DNA from: Verrucomicrobiia bacterium
GTDB lineage: Bacteria > Verrucomicrobiota > Verrucomicrobiia > Limisphaerales > JADLHS01
DNA: 64,000 bases
Assembly (NCBI GenBank): GCA_026125285.1
Contig: JAHCLO010000024.1
Coordinates: 40,593-104,592 of the forward strand
Reading direction: 5' to 3'
The notes beneath the pieces were generated by a model that had not been told where the DNA came from, did no database searches, and worked only from the letters and a program-made list of their open reading frames with translations. Made by a program: the position numbers and the translations under genes. Positions 9,205-16,605 of the stretch are shown here, piece by piece. Positions within the stretch are counted from its first letter, which is position 1. Each line of letters starts with the position of its first letter.

Positions 9205-10512
9205 CTAAATCAGTTTGGTCTGCCCGGGAATGTAAACGGGATAGGTCCCGTCCGCACCGGGCTTCACGGGTGCTTCCATCCCGTCGCGGCAATCCTCCGG
9301 TCGGGGCGGATAGGCAAAGTCGGATTGATTGATTTGTTCCCAGGTCACTTCTTTGCCGGTGTAACAGGAAATCTGGCCCATAATCCCGATCATCGTGCTG
9401 TCGGCCATGTAACCACCGTTGTTGATGGGGTCGCCGGAACGGATTGCGGCGAACAGCCGGTCGTGTTCAATCTGATACGGATCACATTGCCCGCGCCAGC
9501 GCCAGTCGGTGGCGCCGCGAATCTCGCAGCGCGTGATGGAGGCGCGGCCCTTGGCGCCAAGCACGATGCTGGAGCTTTCGTCGTAGCAGCCGGTGGTGGT
9601 GCGGCAAAAGCCATACATCCGCACGCCGTTGGCGAATTCATACACCACGGAATGATGATCGAACACATTGCCGTAAACGGGTTCAACCATTGAGGAACGG
9701 CCGCCCAAGCCGTGGCATTTCACCGGTGGTTGGCCGTGCAGGACCCAGTTGGCGCGGTCAAAATTGTGGACCAGCGATTGGACCACGTCATCGCCGGACA
9801 GCCAGACGAAGTGATATTGCGTGCTGCATTGCCATTCCAGTTCCGTCAGCCCCGGTTGGCGTTCGGTGACGCCGTACGGGGCGCGCAGGAAGTTCTCCTC
9901 AATGGCGATGACATCGCCGATGGCGCCATCATGAATGCGCTGCACGGTTTCCGCATAGCCGGCGTGATAGCGGCTCTGCAAGCCGGAGACGACGGAGAGT
10001 TTCTTCTGCTTTGCCAGTTCGCAGGCGGCCCGCAGCACATTGATGCCGGCGGGATCAATGCCGTGGGGCTTCTCGACGAAGACATGCTTGCCCGCCTGAA
10101 TCGCGGCCAGGGTTTGCAGCGGATGGAACTTGGCCGCGTTGGCAATGAGCACCACGTCCGCGGCTTCAATCACCCGCTTGTAGCCGTCGAAGCCGGTGAA
10201 ACAGTGATCGCGGGTCACCTGGACTTGATCCGGCTTGGCGGCGCGGATGTGGTTGAGTTTGTCCTGAATGCGGTCCATGAAGATGTCGCACATGGCCACC
10301 AGCCGCGCGCCTTTGTCGGCGGTCAGGGCTTGAACAATCGCGCCGGAATTGCGGCCGCCGCAGCCGATCATGCCGACTTTGATCATGTCGCCGCCGGCCG
10401 CGTGGGCGAAGCGCGCGACCTCCAGGCTGGCCAGCGTGCTGGCCGCCGCAACCGTGGCGGAGGTTCTCAGGAAGTGGCGGCGGGTTACCGAAGAGTCAGT
10501 TTGGTTTTTCAT
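9205..10512 (-). CDS. Tat-exported Gfo/Idh/MocA-family oxidoreductase
   Basis: 435 residues. The N-terminus has a twin-arginine signal (TRRHFLRTSATVAAASTLAS) ending near AHA, so the folded enzyme is exported, as for many PVC paralogues. The Rossmann nucleotide loop is IKVGMIGCGGRNSGA (about 42-56), and the family EKP motif is VFVEKPHGID. The C-terminal half is the usual alpha/beta oxidoreductase domain. It would use NAD(P) to oxidise a sugar or inositol-type substrate; the substrate cannot be predicted. It is convergent with the DUF1080/cytochrome gene (20-bp gap) and overlaps the end of the truncated isomerase by 17 bases, which suggests a shared catabolic operon. Confidence 0.88.
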   Translation of the reverse strand: MKNQTDSSVTRRHFLRTSATVAAASTLASLEVARFAHAAGGDMIKVGMIGCGGRNSGAIVQALTADKGARLVAMCDIFMDRIQDKLNHIRAAKPDQVQVTRDHCFTGFDGYKRVIEAADVVLIANAAKFHPLQTLAAIQAGKHVFVEKPHGIDPAGINVLRAACELAKQKKLSVVSGLQSRYHAGYAETVQRIHDGAIGDVIAIEENFLRAPYGVTERQPGLTELEWQCSTQYHFVWLSGDDVVQSLVHNFDRANWVLHGQPPVKCHGLGGRSSMVEPVYGNVFDHHSVVYEFANGVRMYGFCRTTTGCYDESSSIVLGAKGRASITRCEIRGATDWRWRGQCDPYQIEHDRLFAAIRSGDPINNGGYMADSTMIGIMGQISCYTGKEVTWEQINQSDFAYPPRPEDCRDGMEAPVKPGADGTYPVYIPGQTKLI

Positions 10513-11077
10513 GGAGTTTTCCTGCTTTGGGCTGAATAGAAATCAGCGGGTTTCTTTGATGCCAAGTTCCTAGGGTGAAATAACCACGGGGCTCAATGTT
10601 CGTGATGATCTTGTGCGCCTCAGCCACGCGCCGGATTTGCTCGTAACTCCGCTTCATCATCGCCAGGGCTTCGGGATCGTCCAGGCCTTCGGGCGCGTGC
10701 AGCCCGTTCGCGGTGTCCACCCACGGACAACCGGCTTGCGCTGCCCAAGCGATGGCCTTCATCACATAGGGCACGCCGCGCAACCGACCGTCGGTTTGCG
10801 AGAGGGGATAGGCGGCATCCACCTGCGAGAATTGCACGCCGTAGTTGTCCAGCTTGCGGCGGAGCTGCACGGGGTCTTCGTAAAGCGCCACGTGTGGCTG
10901 ACAGCCCAATCCGTGAATCCAACTCACGCCGTCAATCAGTCCGCACTCGATGTAGCGAACCTGGTTGCGATGCGCCCATTGGAGGCATATCTCGAACAAC
11001 CAGTAGGCGGAATTGAACGCGTCGGTGTGAAACCCAATTCTCATAAGCCGGATCGGTTGTCCATTTTCCGCGGTCAC
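10496..11077 (-). pseudogene. Sugar phosphate isomerase/epimerase, C-terminally truncated
   Basis: 193 residues. The sequence follows the AP-endonuclease-2-like TIM-barrel isomerase family (RIGFHTDAFNSAYWLFE, YIECGLIDGVSWIHGLG, FSQVDAAYPLSQTDG) up to NIEPRGYFT and then switches to an unrelated 20-residue tail. Relatives are normally about 270-320 residues, so roughly the last third of the barrel, including metal-binding residues, is missing. The stop lies inside the start of the downstream oxidoreductase, so a deletion seems to have fused the two genes. It is probably inactive. Confidence 0.6.
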
Positions 11078-11236
11078 CCTGCGCGTTTGGGGAGCCAGCC
11101 GCCTTGAGCCAAGTCAAATGTGTTTGCCGCCGCCGAACCGTGGAAAGACCGGCACGGCGCTGATCGTCACCGGGGGGCCGCCGGGAAATGACTTGCGCGG
11201 CGGATTTGCGGTCCGTATTTTGCCAGAGCCTTGGGC

Positions 11237-11313
11237 GCACCCATAGCTCAATTGGATAGAGCATCTGACTACGGATCAGAAGGTTATAGGTTCAACTCCT
11301 ATTGGGTGCGCCA
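11237..11313 (+). tRNA. tRNA-Arg (anticodon ACG), provirus target
   Basis: 77-nt cloverleaf: acceptor GCACCCA/TGGGTGC, D stem GCTC/GAGC, anticodon stem TCTGA/TCAGA with loop CTACGGA (anticodon ACG, normally modified to ICG), T stem with TTCAACT loop, discriminator G and encoded CCA, followed by a T6 run. The 3' part from 11265 on is repeated exactly at 27066-27117, so this gene is the attachment site and is restored by the integrated element. Confidence 0.95.
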
Positions 11314-11316
11314 GTT
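11265..11316. repeat. attL core (52-bp direct repeat, copy 1)
   Basis: Identical over 52 bases to 27066-27117. It starts in the anticodon stem and ends three bases past the tRNA CCA. The flanking bases differ on both sides (T against C before, T against C after), so the limits are exact. Tyrosine integrases commonly recombine in this part of tRNA genes. Confidence 0.93.
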
Positions 11317-11365
11317 TTTTGCCCGCGCGCCCGCCGTCTGTCTTTCGTCAGATGCTCCATCGTGT

Positions 11366-11554
11366 TCACGGCACCGGAGCGGATAAGACTTCGCGCAGTT
11401 GCCGGGTCTTGGCCTCAAGGTCTTTCTTGAGGTGCTTTTGCAGGACCTCGTTGATTACCTCAGACACGTTCAACCCAACCTTCTCCGCAAACTCCAACCG
11501 CTCCTGATTCTCTGGCCACGGGCGAAACGTCCGGGGCAGTAGCTTTTCTGTCAT
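11366..11554 (-). CDS. Ribbon-helix-helix-like regulator of the provirus
   Basis: 62 residues. MTEKLLPRTFRPWPENQERL forms a short beta-strand-like start, and GLNVSEVINEVLQKHLKKDL is a typical ribbon-helix-helix segment, followed by a charged coiled tail. A strong AAAGGAG ribosome site lies six bases before the ATG. It is the first gene inside attL, transcribed toward the attachment site and divergent from the early genes, the usual place for a repressor or excision regulator. The family is inferred from the pattern only. Confidence 0.65.
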   Translation of the reverse strand: MTEKLLPRTFRPWPENQERLEFAEKVGLNVSEVINEVLQKHLKKDLEAKTRQLREVLSAPVP

Positions 11555-11665
11555 ACGAACTCCTTTCGTCAGTCCGGTTGGACAGTGAGACGGTAAGCGC
11601 GGGGGAGAGTTTGTCAAGAATCGTGAAAAAAAGATTTGACGGCAGCGAATACAGAGATTACACGT
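11555..11665. promoter_or_regulatory. Divergent early control region of the provirus
   Basis: This gap separates the leftward RHH gene from rightward early genes. On the minus strand TTGACA (11613-11618) is followed after 16 bases by TACCGT, a possible but weak promoter for the RHH gene. On the plus strand TTGACG (11636-11641) with TACACG 17 bases later may drive the rightward genes. Both -10 boxes are poor matches, so the assignment is tentative. Confidence 0.4.
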
Positions 11666-12301
11666 ATGCGCATGATGAAAGTAAGAACTCCAACAATGTG
11701 CGCGGTGACTTCCCCTTCTTCGCTCCCTGGCATAGGAAAATCCCCCAAAGACGCGATATCGCGGTCTGTAGGCGTTAACAGATTGTTTTGGGGTACGGTT
11801 CGAGCCAGGGAGTTTTTCGTCGGCCTGTGGCGCTGGTTCACCTGGAAACACGTTTGCGCCTGGTGCGTGCCCCAGCGGCGGCTGGCGGGCAATCCGTGGG
11901 CCAGGAACGTCACGCACACGATCTGTCTGCCGTGCATGGAGCGGCAGAGGATGGCTCTTATACCAAAAGAAACGCAAGCGGGCGAGGAAGCGCGCTCGCC
12001 CCGCGCGGGGTTTGATGGTTTACCGACTCAGAGACATTCAATGCCTGAGCAAAAAACCATCACGTCTTTACACGATTGGAATTACGGAGAAGTGAAGCTC
12101 ATCACGCGCAACTGGTGGGCCCGCAAGTGCCGGGTCTGTGGGCGCGTGGATTTTTCAACAACGGTGAGTGGGTCCAACAGCTTTCCTCGGCGCCGAACTC
12201 AATTTGCGGGGGCGCGGGTTCGCGGTCCACCGCTCCAGATCAGCCACGGCTGGCCGGGAGCGAGCAACCGACTGAAACAAAAACATGAAAACTATGAGTG
12301 A
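11666..12301 (+). CDS. Cys-rich zinc-ribbon-like protein, copy A
   Basis: About 211 residues from the ATG at 11666; the true start is uncertain, because in-frame TTG and later ATG codons exist and the first 50 residues look non-coding. Residues from about 51 form a module FVGLWRWFTWKHVCAWCVPQ ... THTICLPCMERQRMALIPKE with two Cys-x2-Cys pairs 22 residues apart, probably zinc-binding. A second region (from 12041) MPEQKTITSLHDWNYGEVK has a further CRVC pair. The Cys module is repeated in the next gene with only synonymous changes, which supports this frame. No known family recognised. Confidence 0.5.
   Translation: MRMMKVRTPTMCAVTSPSSLPGIGKSPKDAISRSVGVNRLFWGTVRAREFFVGLWRWFTWKHVCAWCVPQRRLAGNPWARNVTHTICLPCMERQRMALIPKETQAGEEARSPRAGFDGLPTQRHSMPEQKTITSLHDWNYGEVKLITRNWWARKCRVCGRVDFSTTVSGSNSFPRRRTQFAGARVRGPPLQISHGWPGASNRLKQKHENYE
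11816..11975 (+). repeat. 160-bp direct repeat, copy A (Cys-rich module)
   Basis: Matches 12603-12762 at 156 of 160 positions. The four differences (CCC/CCG, CTG/CTC, GGC/GGG, ACG/ACT) are all third-position and synonymous in the Cys-rich frame. Confidence 0.9.
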
Positions 12302-12779
12302 CGAACAAAACTGCAACGCGGGCCAGACGTTGGCTGCACTGGCTGAATACCCAAAAGTGCCGCGTGAAGTCTGGATAGGCACAGACTCGCCTGTGGACAA
12401 AGTGCGGTGGCTCGCTCGCCGCTGCGATGGAAGCGACCGGACAATATCACGGCTGAACGATGAAGTGTCGCGCCTCCACGACGAAAAAAGGGCTTCAAGC
12501 CTACGAATTTCCGAACAGACCGGCACAGGCGTAGAAAACGGGAAACCGGCCCAAGACCCCCCGACCGTCAGAGTTGTTGCACGGTGGTCTGTTCGCTCCA
12601 TCTTCGTCGGCCTGTGGCGCTGGTTCACCTGGAAACACGTTTGCGCCTGGTGCGTGCCGCAGCGGCGGCTCGCGGGGAATCCGTGGGCCAGGAACGTCAC
12701 TCACACGATCTGTCTGCCGTGCATGGAGCGGCAGAGGATGGCTCTTATACCAAAAGAAACGCGCGGACAAAAAACTTAA
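12285..12779 (+). CDS. Cys-rich zinc-ribbon-like protein, copy B
   Basis: 164 residues, overlapping the end of copy A by 17 bases. Residues 1-100 are a helical, charged region (CDGSDRTISRLNDEVSRLHD looks like a short coiled coil). Residues 107-159 repeat the copy A module: FVGLWRWFTWKHVCAWCVPQ, then THTICLPCMERQ, with two Cys-x2-Cys pairs. An ATG three codons in (12294) is an alternative start. Its place in the early region suggests a nucleic-acid-binding or host-takeover role, but no function can be assigned. Confidence 0.6.
   Translation: MKTMSDEQNCNAGQTLAALAEYPKVPREVWIGTDSPVDKVRWLARRCDGSDRTISRLNDEVSRLHDEKRASSLRISEQTGTGVENGKPAQDPPTVRVVARWSVRSIFVGLWRWFTWKHVCAWCVPQRRLAGNPWARNVTHTICLPCMERQRMALIPKETRGQKT
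12603..12762 (+). repeat. 160-bp direct repeat, copy B (Cys-rich module)
   Basis: Second copy of the repeat at 11816-11975; sequence similarity stops abruptly on both sides. It lies entirely inside the copy B gene near its 3' end. Confidence 0.9.
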
Positions 12780-12906
12780 ACGGGGATTGCGGCGGCGTGC
12801 GAGACGCGCTGGTGATTCATAAGCCCCGCCGGGCAACCGCATAAAACCCGGCTCAACAATCCTGCCCCGCCCGGAGGCGGCATACAAATTTCCGGGCGCG
12901 CTTTTT

Positions 12907-13185
12907 ATGCCCAAACTCAAGGTCAAGCCAATGTCCGATGTGCTCTCCTTCACCGAAGCCGCCGCGCTGTGCCGGCAATTCGGCCTCAAGTGCAACACGC
13001 CGCGCACCTTTTACCGCTATGTGGAGAAGCACCCCAAAGTCTGCCCGGTATGGCGGCGGCTGCCGGGCATGGATCAGGATCACTATCACATCCGGCTGGT
13101 GGCCCGCGCGGACGTGATCCGGCTGATTCAGTCGGAACTGGAATCGCGGCGCACCTACACGCCCGCCAAAGCCCGGAAGCCATGA
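12907..13185 (+). CDS. Small helix-turn-helix-like early protein
   Basis: 92 residues. LSFTEAAALCRQFGLKCNTP followed by RTFYRYVEKHPK has the spacing of a helix-turn-helix DNA reader, and the C-terminus (ARADVIRLIQSELESRR) is the helix that often follows in excisionase or AlpA-like proteins. An ATG at 12931 (MSDVLSF) is an alternative start. Its stop overlaps the next ATG (ATGA), the first of a chain of such overlaps in this early operon. Confidence 0.6.
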   Translation: MPKLKVKPMSDVLSFTEAAALCRQFGLKCNTPRTFYRYVEKHPKVCPVWRRLPGMDQDHYHIRLVARADVIRLIQSELESRRTYTPAKARKP

Positions 13186-13415
13186 AGACGCTGACTTATT
13201 TACAACCGGGCATGACGGTGCTGTTTGACGGTGAGCCGCACCGCGTCACGATGGTGAACGATTGCCGGGCGCGGATTGAACCGATGGCGAAGCGCACGCA
13301 GGAAATCAGGCCGGCGACCGGCGCGAACGCGGGCCGGCGAATCACTTTTTCCGCCCGCCAGGCCGGGCACAACATCTCCCCGGACTCACCCCTGCCGATC
13401 CTCTCGTGGGAATGA
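13182..13415 (+). CDS. Small early protein, unknown
   Basis: 77 residues from the ATG at 13182, chosen because it forms an ATGA overlap with the upstream gene and its own stop overlaps the next ATG. MKTLTYLQPGMTVLFDGEPH, then RVTMVNDCRARIEP, looks like a small SH3-like beta barrel (a Gly-x-hydrophobic-x-Phe-x-Gly turn). No family recognised. Confidence 0.6.
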   Translation: MKTLTYLQPGMTVLFDGEPHRVTMVNDCRARIEPMAKRTQEIRPATGANAGRRITFSARQAGHNISPDSPLPILSWE

Positions 13416-13888
13416 AAGAGCAAGTTGAGCAACTCATTAAGCGTTGGAAGCGCGACGCTGACCAATACCAAGCGCAAGTGGAAGAAGCGCGGGCGAAAAA
13501 ACTGCCGCACGCGCAAATGCTGTCCATGATGACGTGTCTTCGCCAATGCGCCAAAGAGCTAGAGCGCCAAATCACCGCTGCCGATCCTCTCGAGAAAGAG
13601 CAAGTTGACCGACGGACCTGGCTGCGCCTGGTGTTTTTGTTTGGCCGGTTGAACGCAGCCAGGCGCGCCACGACGGCAAAGGAACTGGCGGCGGCGTACG
13701 AAGTCAGCGAGCGCACGATTCGGCGCGACATTGCCGCGTTGCAACAGGCCGGTCTGGACATCCGTTCGCAGATGGATGATCCCAGCCTCCAGCGAGGCTA
13801 CGTGATGTTTAACTCGTTTTGTCCCTTTTGCTGTAAAGCCACTTCCCAAAACTCACCAAATGAAAACTCAAATCCTCGTCACCCTTGA
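13412..13888 (+). CDS. Coiled-coil / DeoR-type HTH early regulator
   Basis: 158 residues from the ATG at 13412. The first 60 residues are a charged helix (LIKRWKRDADQYQAQVEEAR), probably a coiled coil. From about residue 85, ARRATTAKELAAAYEVSERT followed by IRRDIAALQQAGLDI is a clear DeoR/HTH_11-type winged helix with the recognition helix SERTIRRDIAAL. A transcriptional regulator of the provirus is likely. The C-terminal 25 residues, with three cysteines, overlap the next gene by 29 bases. Confidence 0.68.
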   Translation: MKEQVEQLIKRWKRDADQYQAQVEEARAKKLPHAQMLSMMTCLRQCAKELERQITAADPLEKEQVDRRTWLRLVFLFGRLNAARRATTAKELAAAYEVSERTIRRDIAALQQAGLDIRSQMDDPSLQRGYVMFNSFCPFCCKATSQNSPNENSNPRHP

Positions 13889-14189
13889 ATTTGAACCCGG
13901 CTGCCAACTGATGCCTGGCAAAACCGATTGGACGCACGATGCGTTGTCGGTGATGACCAGTCCGCGCGCGTTGCACCTGGAAGTGCATGAAGTGCTGGAA
14001 GCCTGGCAACGCACGAATCCGTTCTGGCTGCAAGACCCGGAGGCGTTGAAAGTCACCAGTCATCTCGCCAACAGTCCCGAGGACAATGGCCATGATGCGT
14101 CCGCGAAGTGGTTTGAACCGCTGGCGCGCGACATGGAAAAGACGGCGCACGATCTTCTCTCGATAGCCCGACTCTGCCGCACGCTTTGA
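13860..14189 (+). CDS. Hypothetical early protein
   Basis: 109 residues, starting MKTQILVTLEFEPGCQLMPG, with an N-terminal beta strand, a central helical part (LHLEVHEVLEAWQRTNPFWL) and a C-terminal helix. The base composition matches its neighbours and it sits in the same tightly packed operon, so it is probably a real gene. No family recognised. Confidence 0.55.
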   Translation: MKTQILVTLEFEPGCQLMPGKTDWTHDALSVMTSPRALHLEVHEVLEAWQRTNPFWLQDPEALKVTSHLANSPEDNGHDASAKWFEPLARDMEKTAHDLLSIARLCRTL

Positions 14190-14213
14190 CGCAAAGTGGG
14201 CACCCGGGCAAAA

Positions 14214-14408
14214 ATGGAAAAGGCGGTGGCGGCCTGGGTGAACGTGCCCAAGCTGACGCGGCAAGATGTGGTGGAGCTCTACGGCATTTCCGAGCGCACG
14301 TTGGACCGCTGGGTGGCGTCCGGGAAACTGCCAAGGCCAATGAAACTTAGAAGCGGTGCGGTGCGCTGGTGCGCGCTGGAAATCATCAAACATGAATTTT
14401 CGAAATGA
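14214..14408 (+). CDS. AlpA/MerR-like DNA-binding protein
   Basis: 64 residues from the ATG at 14214 (a GTG at 14196 would add six). LTRQDVVELYGISERTLDRW followed by VASGKLPRPMKLRSGAVRW is the winged-helix pattern of AlpA-type phage regulators and excisionases: helix, turn with Ser-x-Arg-Thr, recognition helix, then the Gly-x-Leu-Pro-x-Pro wing. The stop overlaps the helicase start (ATGA), so it may control or assist replication or excision. Confidence 0.72.
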   Translation: MEKAVAAWVNVPKLTRQDVVELYGISERTLDRWVASGKLPRPMKLRSGAVRWCALEIIKHEFSK

Positions 14409-15934
14409 ACTTACGCGATGCCCGACAATCCTTCTCCCCCGCGCAACTGAAAGCCGTGTACACCGGGCAAGCGCCGTACTCACCGGAAGCCGAAGCCGGC
14501 GCGCTCTCGTGTGTGTTGCAAGAGCCGGAGCGGATGGCGGAACTGGCGCGGGCGCCCGTGGATTTATTCTTCGATCTGAGGCACGCCACGCTGTTCAAGC
14601 TCATGCGCGAGATGTACGCGAAGCTCACCGTGATTGATCCCGTGACGGTGCAACAGTGGGTGAAGGACCGGCGCCAGTTGAAGAACGTGGGCGGGCATGC
14701 GTATCTCAGTGAGTTGCCGGATAAAGCGCCCTCCCCGGCGAATCTGCCCTACTACCTGGTCATCTTGCGGGAGAAGTACGCGCTCAGGAACATGATTCAC
14801 GTCTGCCACACGGCGGCGGTGCGCATCCACGGCAACGAAGGCGACGTGCAATCGCTCATGCTGGGGATTCAGGCCGAACTCGATATTTGCTCGCGCATGG
14901 GTCTGGACGGCAAGCAACGCCGCCAGTTGGAAGTATTCTCCGCCGGCGCGCTCGAAAAGGTGGTTTTGAATCCCGCCATGCGGCTGATTGGCGACAACGA
15001 GATTTGCACGGGTTACGACGGTGTGGCGCTCATGGCCGGGCCGGGCGGCAGTGGCAAGAGCCTTTGTACGCTCACGCTGGCGCTGGCGGGCGCGCTGGGC
15101 ACGGGCTTTTGGATGGGGCGCAAGGTGCATCGGCAGTTTCGCACGCTCATCATTCAAGCGGAGAACGGTTTGTTTCGGCTCAAGACGGAGTTTGAAGCGT
15201 TGAAGCGCCAACATCCGGACGTTGACCTTGACGCCTGGATTGCCATTAGCGAGCCGCCCGAGGGCGGGTTGCCCTTTCATCGTGGGGACTTCAGGACCGC
15301 CGTGCGCGAAGCCGTTGCGCGCTTCAAGCCCGATCTGGTCGTGATTGATCCGTGGGCGCAAGTGGCGTCGGACGATGGCAGCAAGGAAGTCGTGGACAAG
15401 CTCGCGGAGATTCGCAGTTGCTTCCCAGCTGGGGATGAGTGTCCCGGCCTGTGCATCGTGGCGCACACGAAGAAGCCGCGCGCGGAGGAAGTCCGCAAGG
15501 GACGCGGCCTGGCGCACAACGTCAGCGGCTCCATCGCCCTGGTGAACACGGCGCGGTGCGTCTATATGCTGCTGCCCTGGAATGACGATCCCGACGATGA
15601 CCGGATTTACTGGTGTTGCGCCAAACTTAACAACGGGGAGATGTACGCGCCCAGCGTGTGGCGACGTCGCTTCGGGACGTTCTTTCTTCACGATGACAAG
15701 ACGGATCCGCGCGAGTGGGGCCGCAGCGAAGATGACCGGGAGAAGATTTCCGGCGAACAACTCCGGGACGCTTTCGGAAAGGACGTGGAGGTAGCCAGCG
15801 GCGCATTGGTGAAGCGCCTGGCCAAAGTGGCCGGCGCCGGCGAGTCCACCTGCTGGCGCGCCATCGGTGAGGACGGCTACTTGCGACCGTTGCTGATGAG
15901 GAGCGGACACGGGAAGTTGAAGTTGAAGGAGTGA
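14405..15934 (+). CDS. Replicative helicase-like protein (DnaB-N plus RecA-like ATPase)
   Basis: 509 residues. Residues about 20-140 (YSPEAEAGALSCVLQEPERM, then FFDLRHATLFKLMREMY and GGHAYLSELPD) match the DnaB N-terminal domain. A RecA/RepA-like AAA_25 domain follows, with Walker A AGPGGSGKSLC at about 211-221 and Walker B PDLVVIDPWAQ near 312-322, then a HTKKPR block. The C-terminal 70 residues resemble a DNA-binding tail. No primase active site is seen. It is probably the provirus replication helicase, comparable with plasmid RepA/DnaB-type proteins. Confidence 0.8.
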   Translation: MNLRDARQSFSPAQLKAVYTGQAPYSPEAEAGALSCVLQEPERMAELARAPVDLFFDLRHATLFKLMREMYAKLTVIDPVTVQQWVKDRRQLKNVGGHAYLSELPDKAPSPANLPYYLVILREKYALRNMIHVCHTAAVRIHGNEGDVQSLMLGIQAELDICSRMGLDGKQRRQLEVFSAGALEKVVLNPAMRLIGDNEICTGYDGVALMAGPGGSGKSLCTLTLALAGALGTGFWMGRKVHRQFRTLIIQAENGLFRLKTEFEALKRQHPDVDLDAWIAISEPPEGGLPFHRGDFRTAVREAVARFKPDLVVIDPWAQVASDDGSKEVVDKLAEIRSCFPAGDECPGLCIVAHTKKPRAEEVRKGRGLAHNVSGSIALVNTARCVYMLLPWNDDPDDDRIYWCCAKLNNGEMYAPSVWRRRFGTFFLHDDKTDPREWGRSEDDREKISGEQLRDAFGKDVEVASGALVKRLAKVAGAGESTCWRAIGEDGYLRPLLMRSGHGKLKLKE

Positions 15935-16066
15935 GGCTGTAGCGTTACACGTCACGTTTCCGCGTAATTTGACCGTAAAACAAGCATCCCGGAGCTTGGC
16001 CAACGGTTTTGCCGGCAGGCGAGGGAGAGTCCAAAAGTGTCCCATACAGAGCGTTGCAAGCGAGCT

Positions 16067-16076
16067 AATATGGTGT
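16067..16076 (+). promoter_or_regulatory. Possible -10 box before the toxin-antitoxin pair
   Basis: GCTAATATGG contains a TAATAT box just before the antitoxin start, in the 142-bp gap after the helicase gene. The -35 side is poor, so a promoter here is only suggested. It would give a very short or absent leader, and the downstream ATG at 16095 could then be the real start. Confidence 0.3.
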
Positions 16077-16298
16077 ATGGTTGCTGACGTGAAGATGACT
16101 TTTGAAATTCCTGACGAGGTAGCGGAGCGGTTTAAGACCTCCGTCCCGTCCGGTTCCCGGTCCTACTTTCTTACTTCCTTGCTTCAGTCAGGCTTGAGCG
16201 GGGCGGAAAACGACCTGGAGGCGGCCTGTGACAAAGCCAACGCCCTGAAGCTGGACCTCAGTGAGTGGGAGAAACTGAATGAATCCGAAGCGTGGTGA
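16077..16298 (+). CDS. Antitoxin of a MazF/PemK-type pair
   Basis: 73 residues from the ATG at 16077 (an ATG at 16095 gives MTFEIPDEVAERF). MTFEIPDEVAERFKTSVPSG and the helix SRSYFLTSLLQSG fit a ribbon-helix-helix antitoxin N-terminus, and the acidic C-terminus (LKLDLSEWEKLNESE) would bind the toxin. It overlaps the toxin gene by 20 bases, normal for these operons, and probably represses its own promoter. Confidence 0.75.
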   Translation: MVADVKMTFEIPDEVAERFKTSVPSGSRSYFLTSLLQSGLSGAENDLEAACDKANALKLDLSEWEKLNESEAW

Positions 16299-16605
16299 AA
16301 TCTGGTGGGTGAATCTGGACCCCACCCAAGGTCGGGAGATTCGGAAGCATCGTCCCTGTGTGATTTTATCGGCGGACTGGCTGAATCGGAAACGCAGTAC
16401 GCCCGTGGTGGTGCCGCTCAGTAGCAGTCCCCAGTCCGCCCCGCCAGTGGTGGTTTCCATTCCGAGTGCCGGGAGTGACTCGGTGGCCGTCATGGATCAA
16501 ATGCGTGCCGTGGACAAGCGGCGTTTCACGCATAAGACGGGCAGTTTGTCAGCGGCGGATATGAAGTCAGTTGAGCACGCAGCTAGAATGATTCTGGTGT
16601 TGTAG
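16279..16605 (+). CDS. mazF: MazF/PemK-type endoribonuclease toxin
   Basis: 108 residues. MNPKRGEIWWVNLDPTQGRE followed by HRPCVILSAD is the classic MazF/PemK start (the Arg-Gly-Glu-Ile-Trp motif and the conserved Arg-Pro), with VVVPLSSS and a C-terminal dimer helix. The toxin cleaves mRNA at specific sites. Inside the provirus it probably stabilises the integrated state or acts against competing viruses. Its stop is directly followed by the stop of the convergent ATPase gene. Confidence 0.9.
   Translation: MNPKRGEIWWVNLDPTQGREIRKHRPCVILSADWLNRKRSTPVVVPLSSSPQSAPPVVVSIPSAGSDSVAVMDQMRAVDKRRFTHKTGSLSAADMKSVEHAARMILVL

Noticed and set aside
9712..10539. Plus-strand frame across the oxidoreductase
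   Set aside because: Antisense to a gene with Tat signal, Rossmann loop and EKP motif.
11614..12700. Minus-strand frames over the duplicated Cys-rich repeats
   Set aside because: The four differences between copies are silent only in the plus-strand frame, so the minus frames are shadows.
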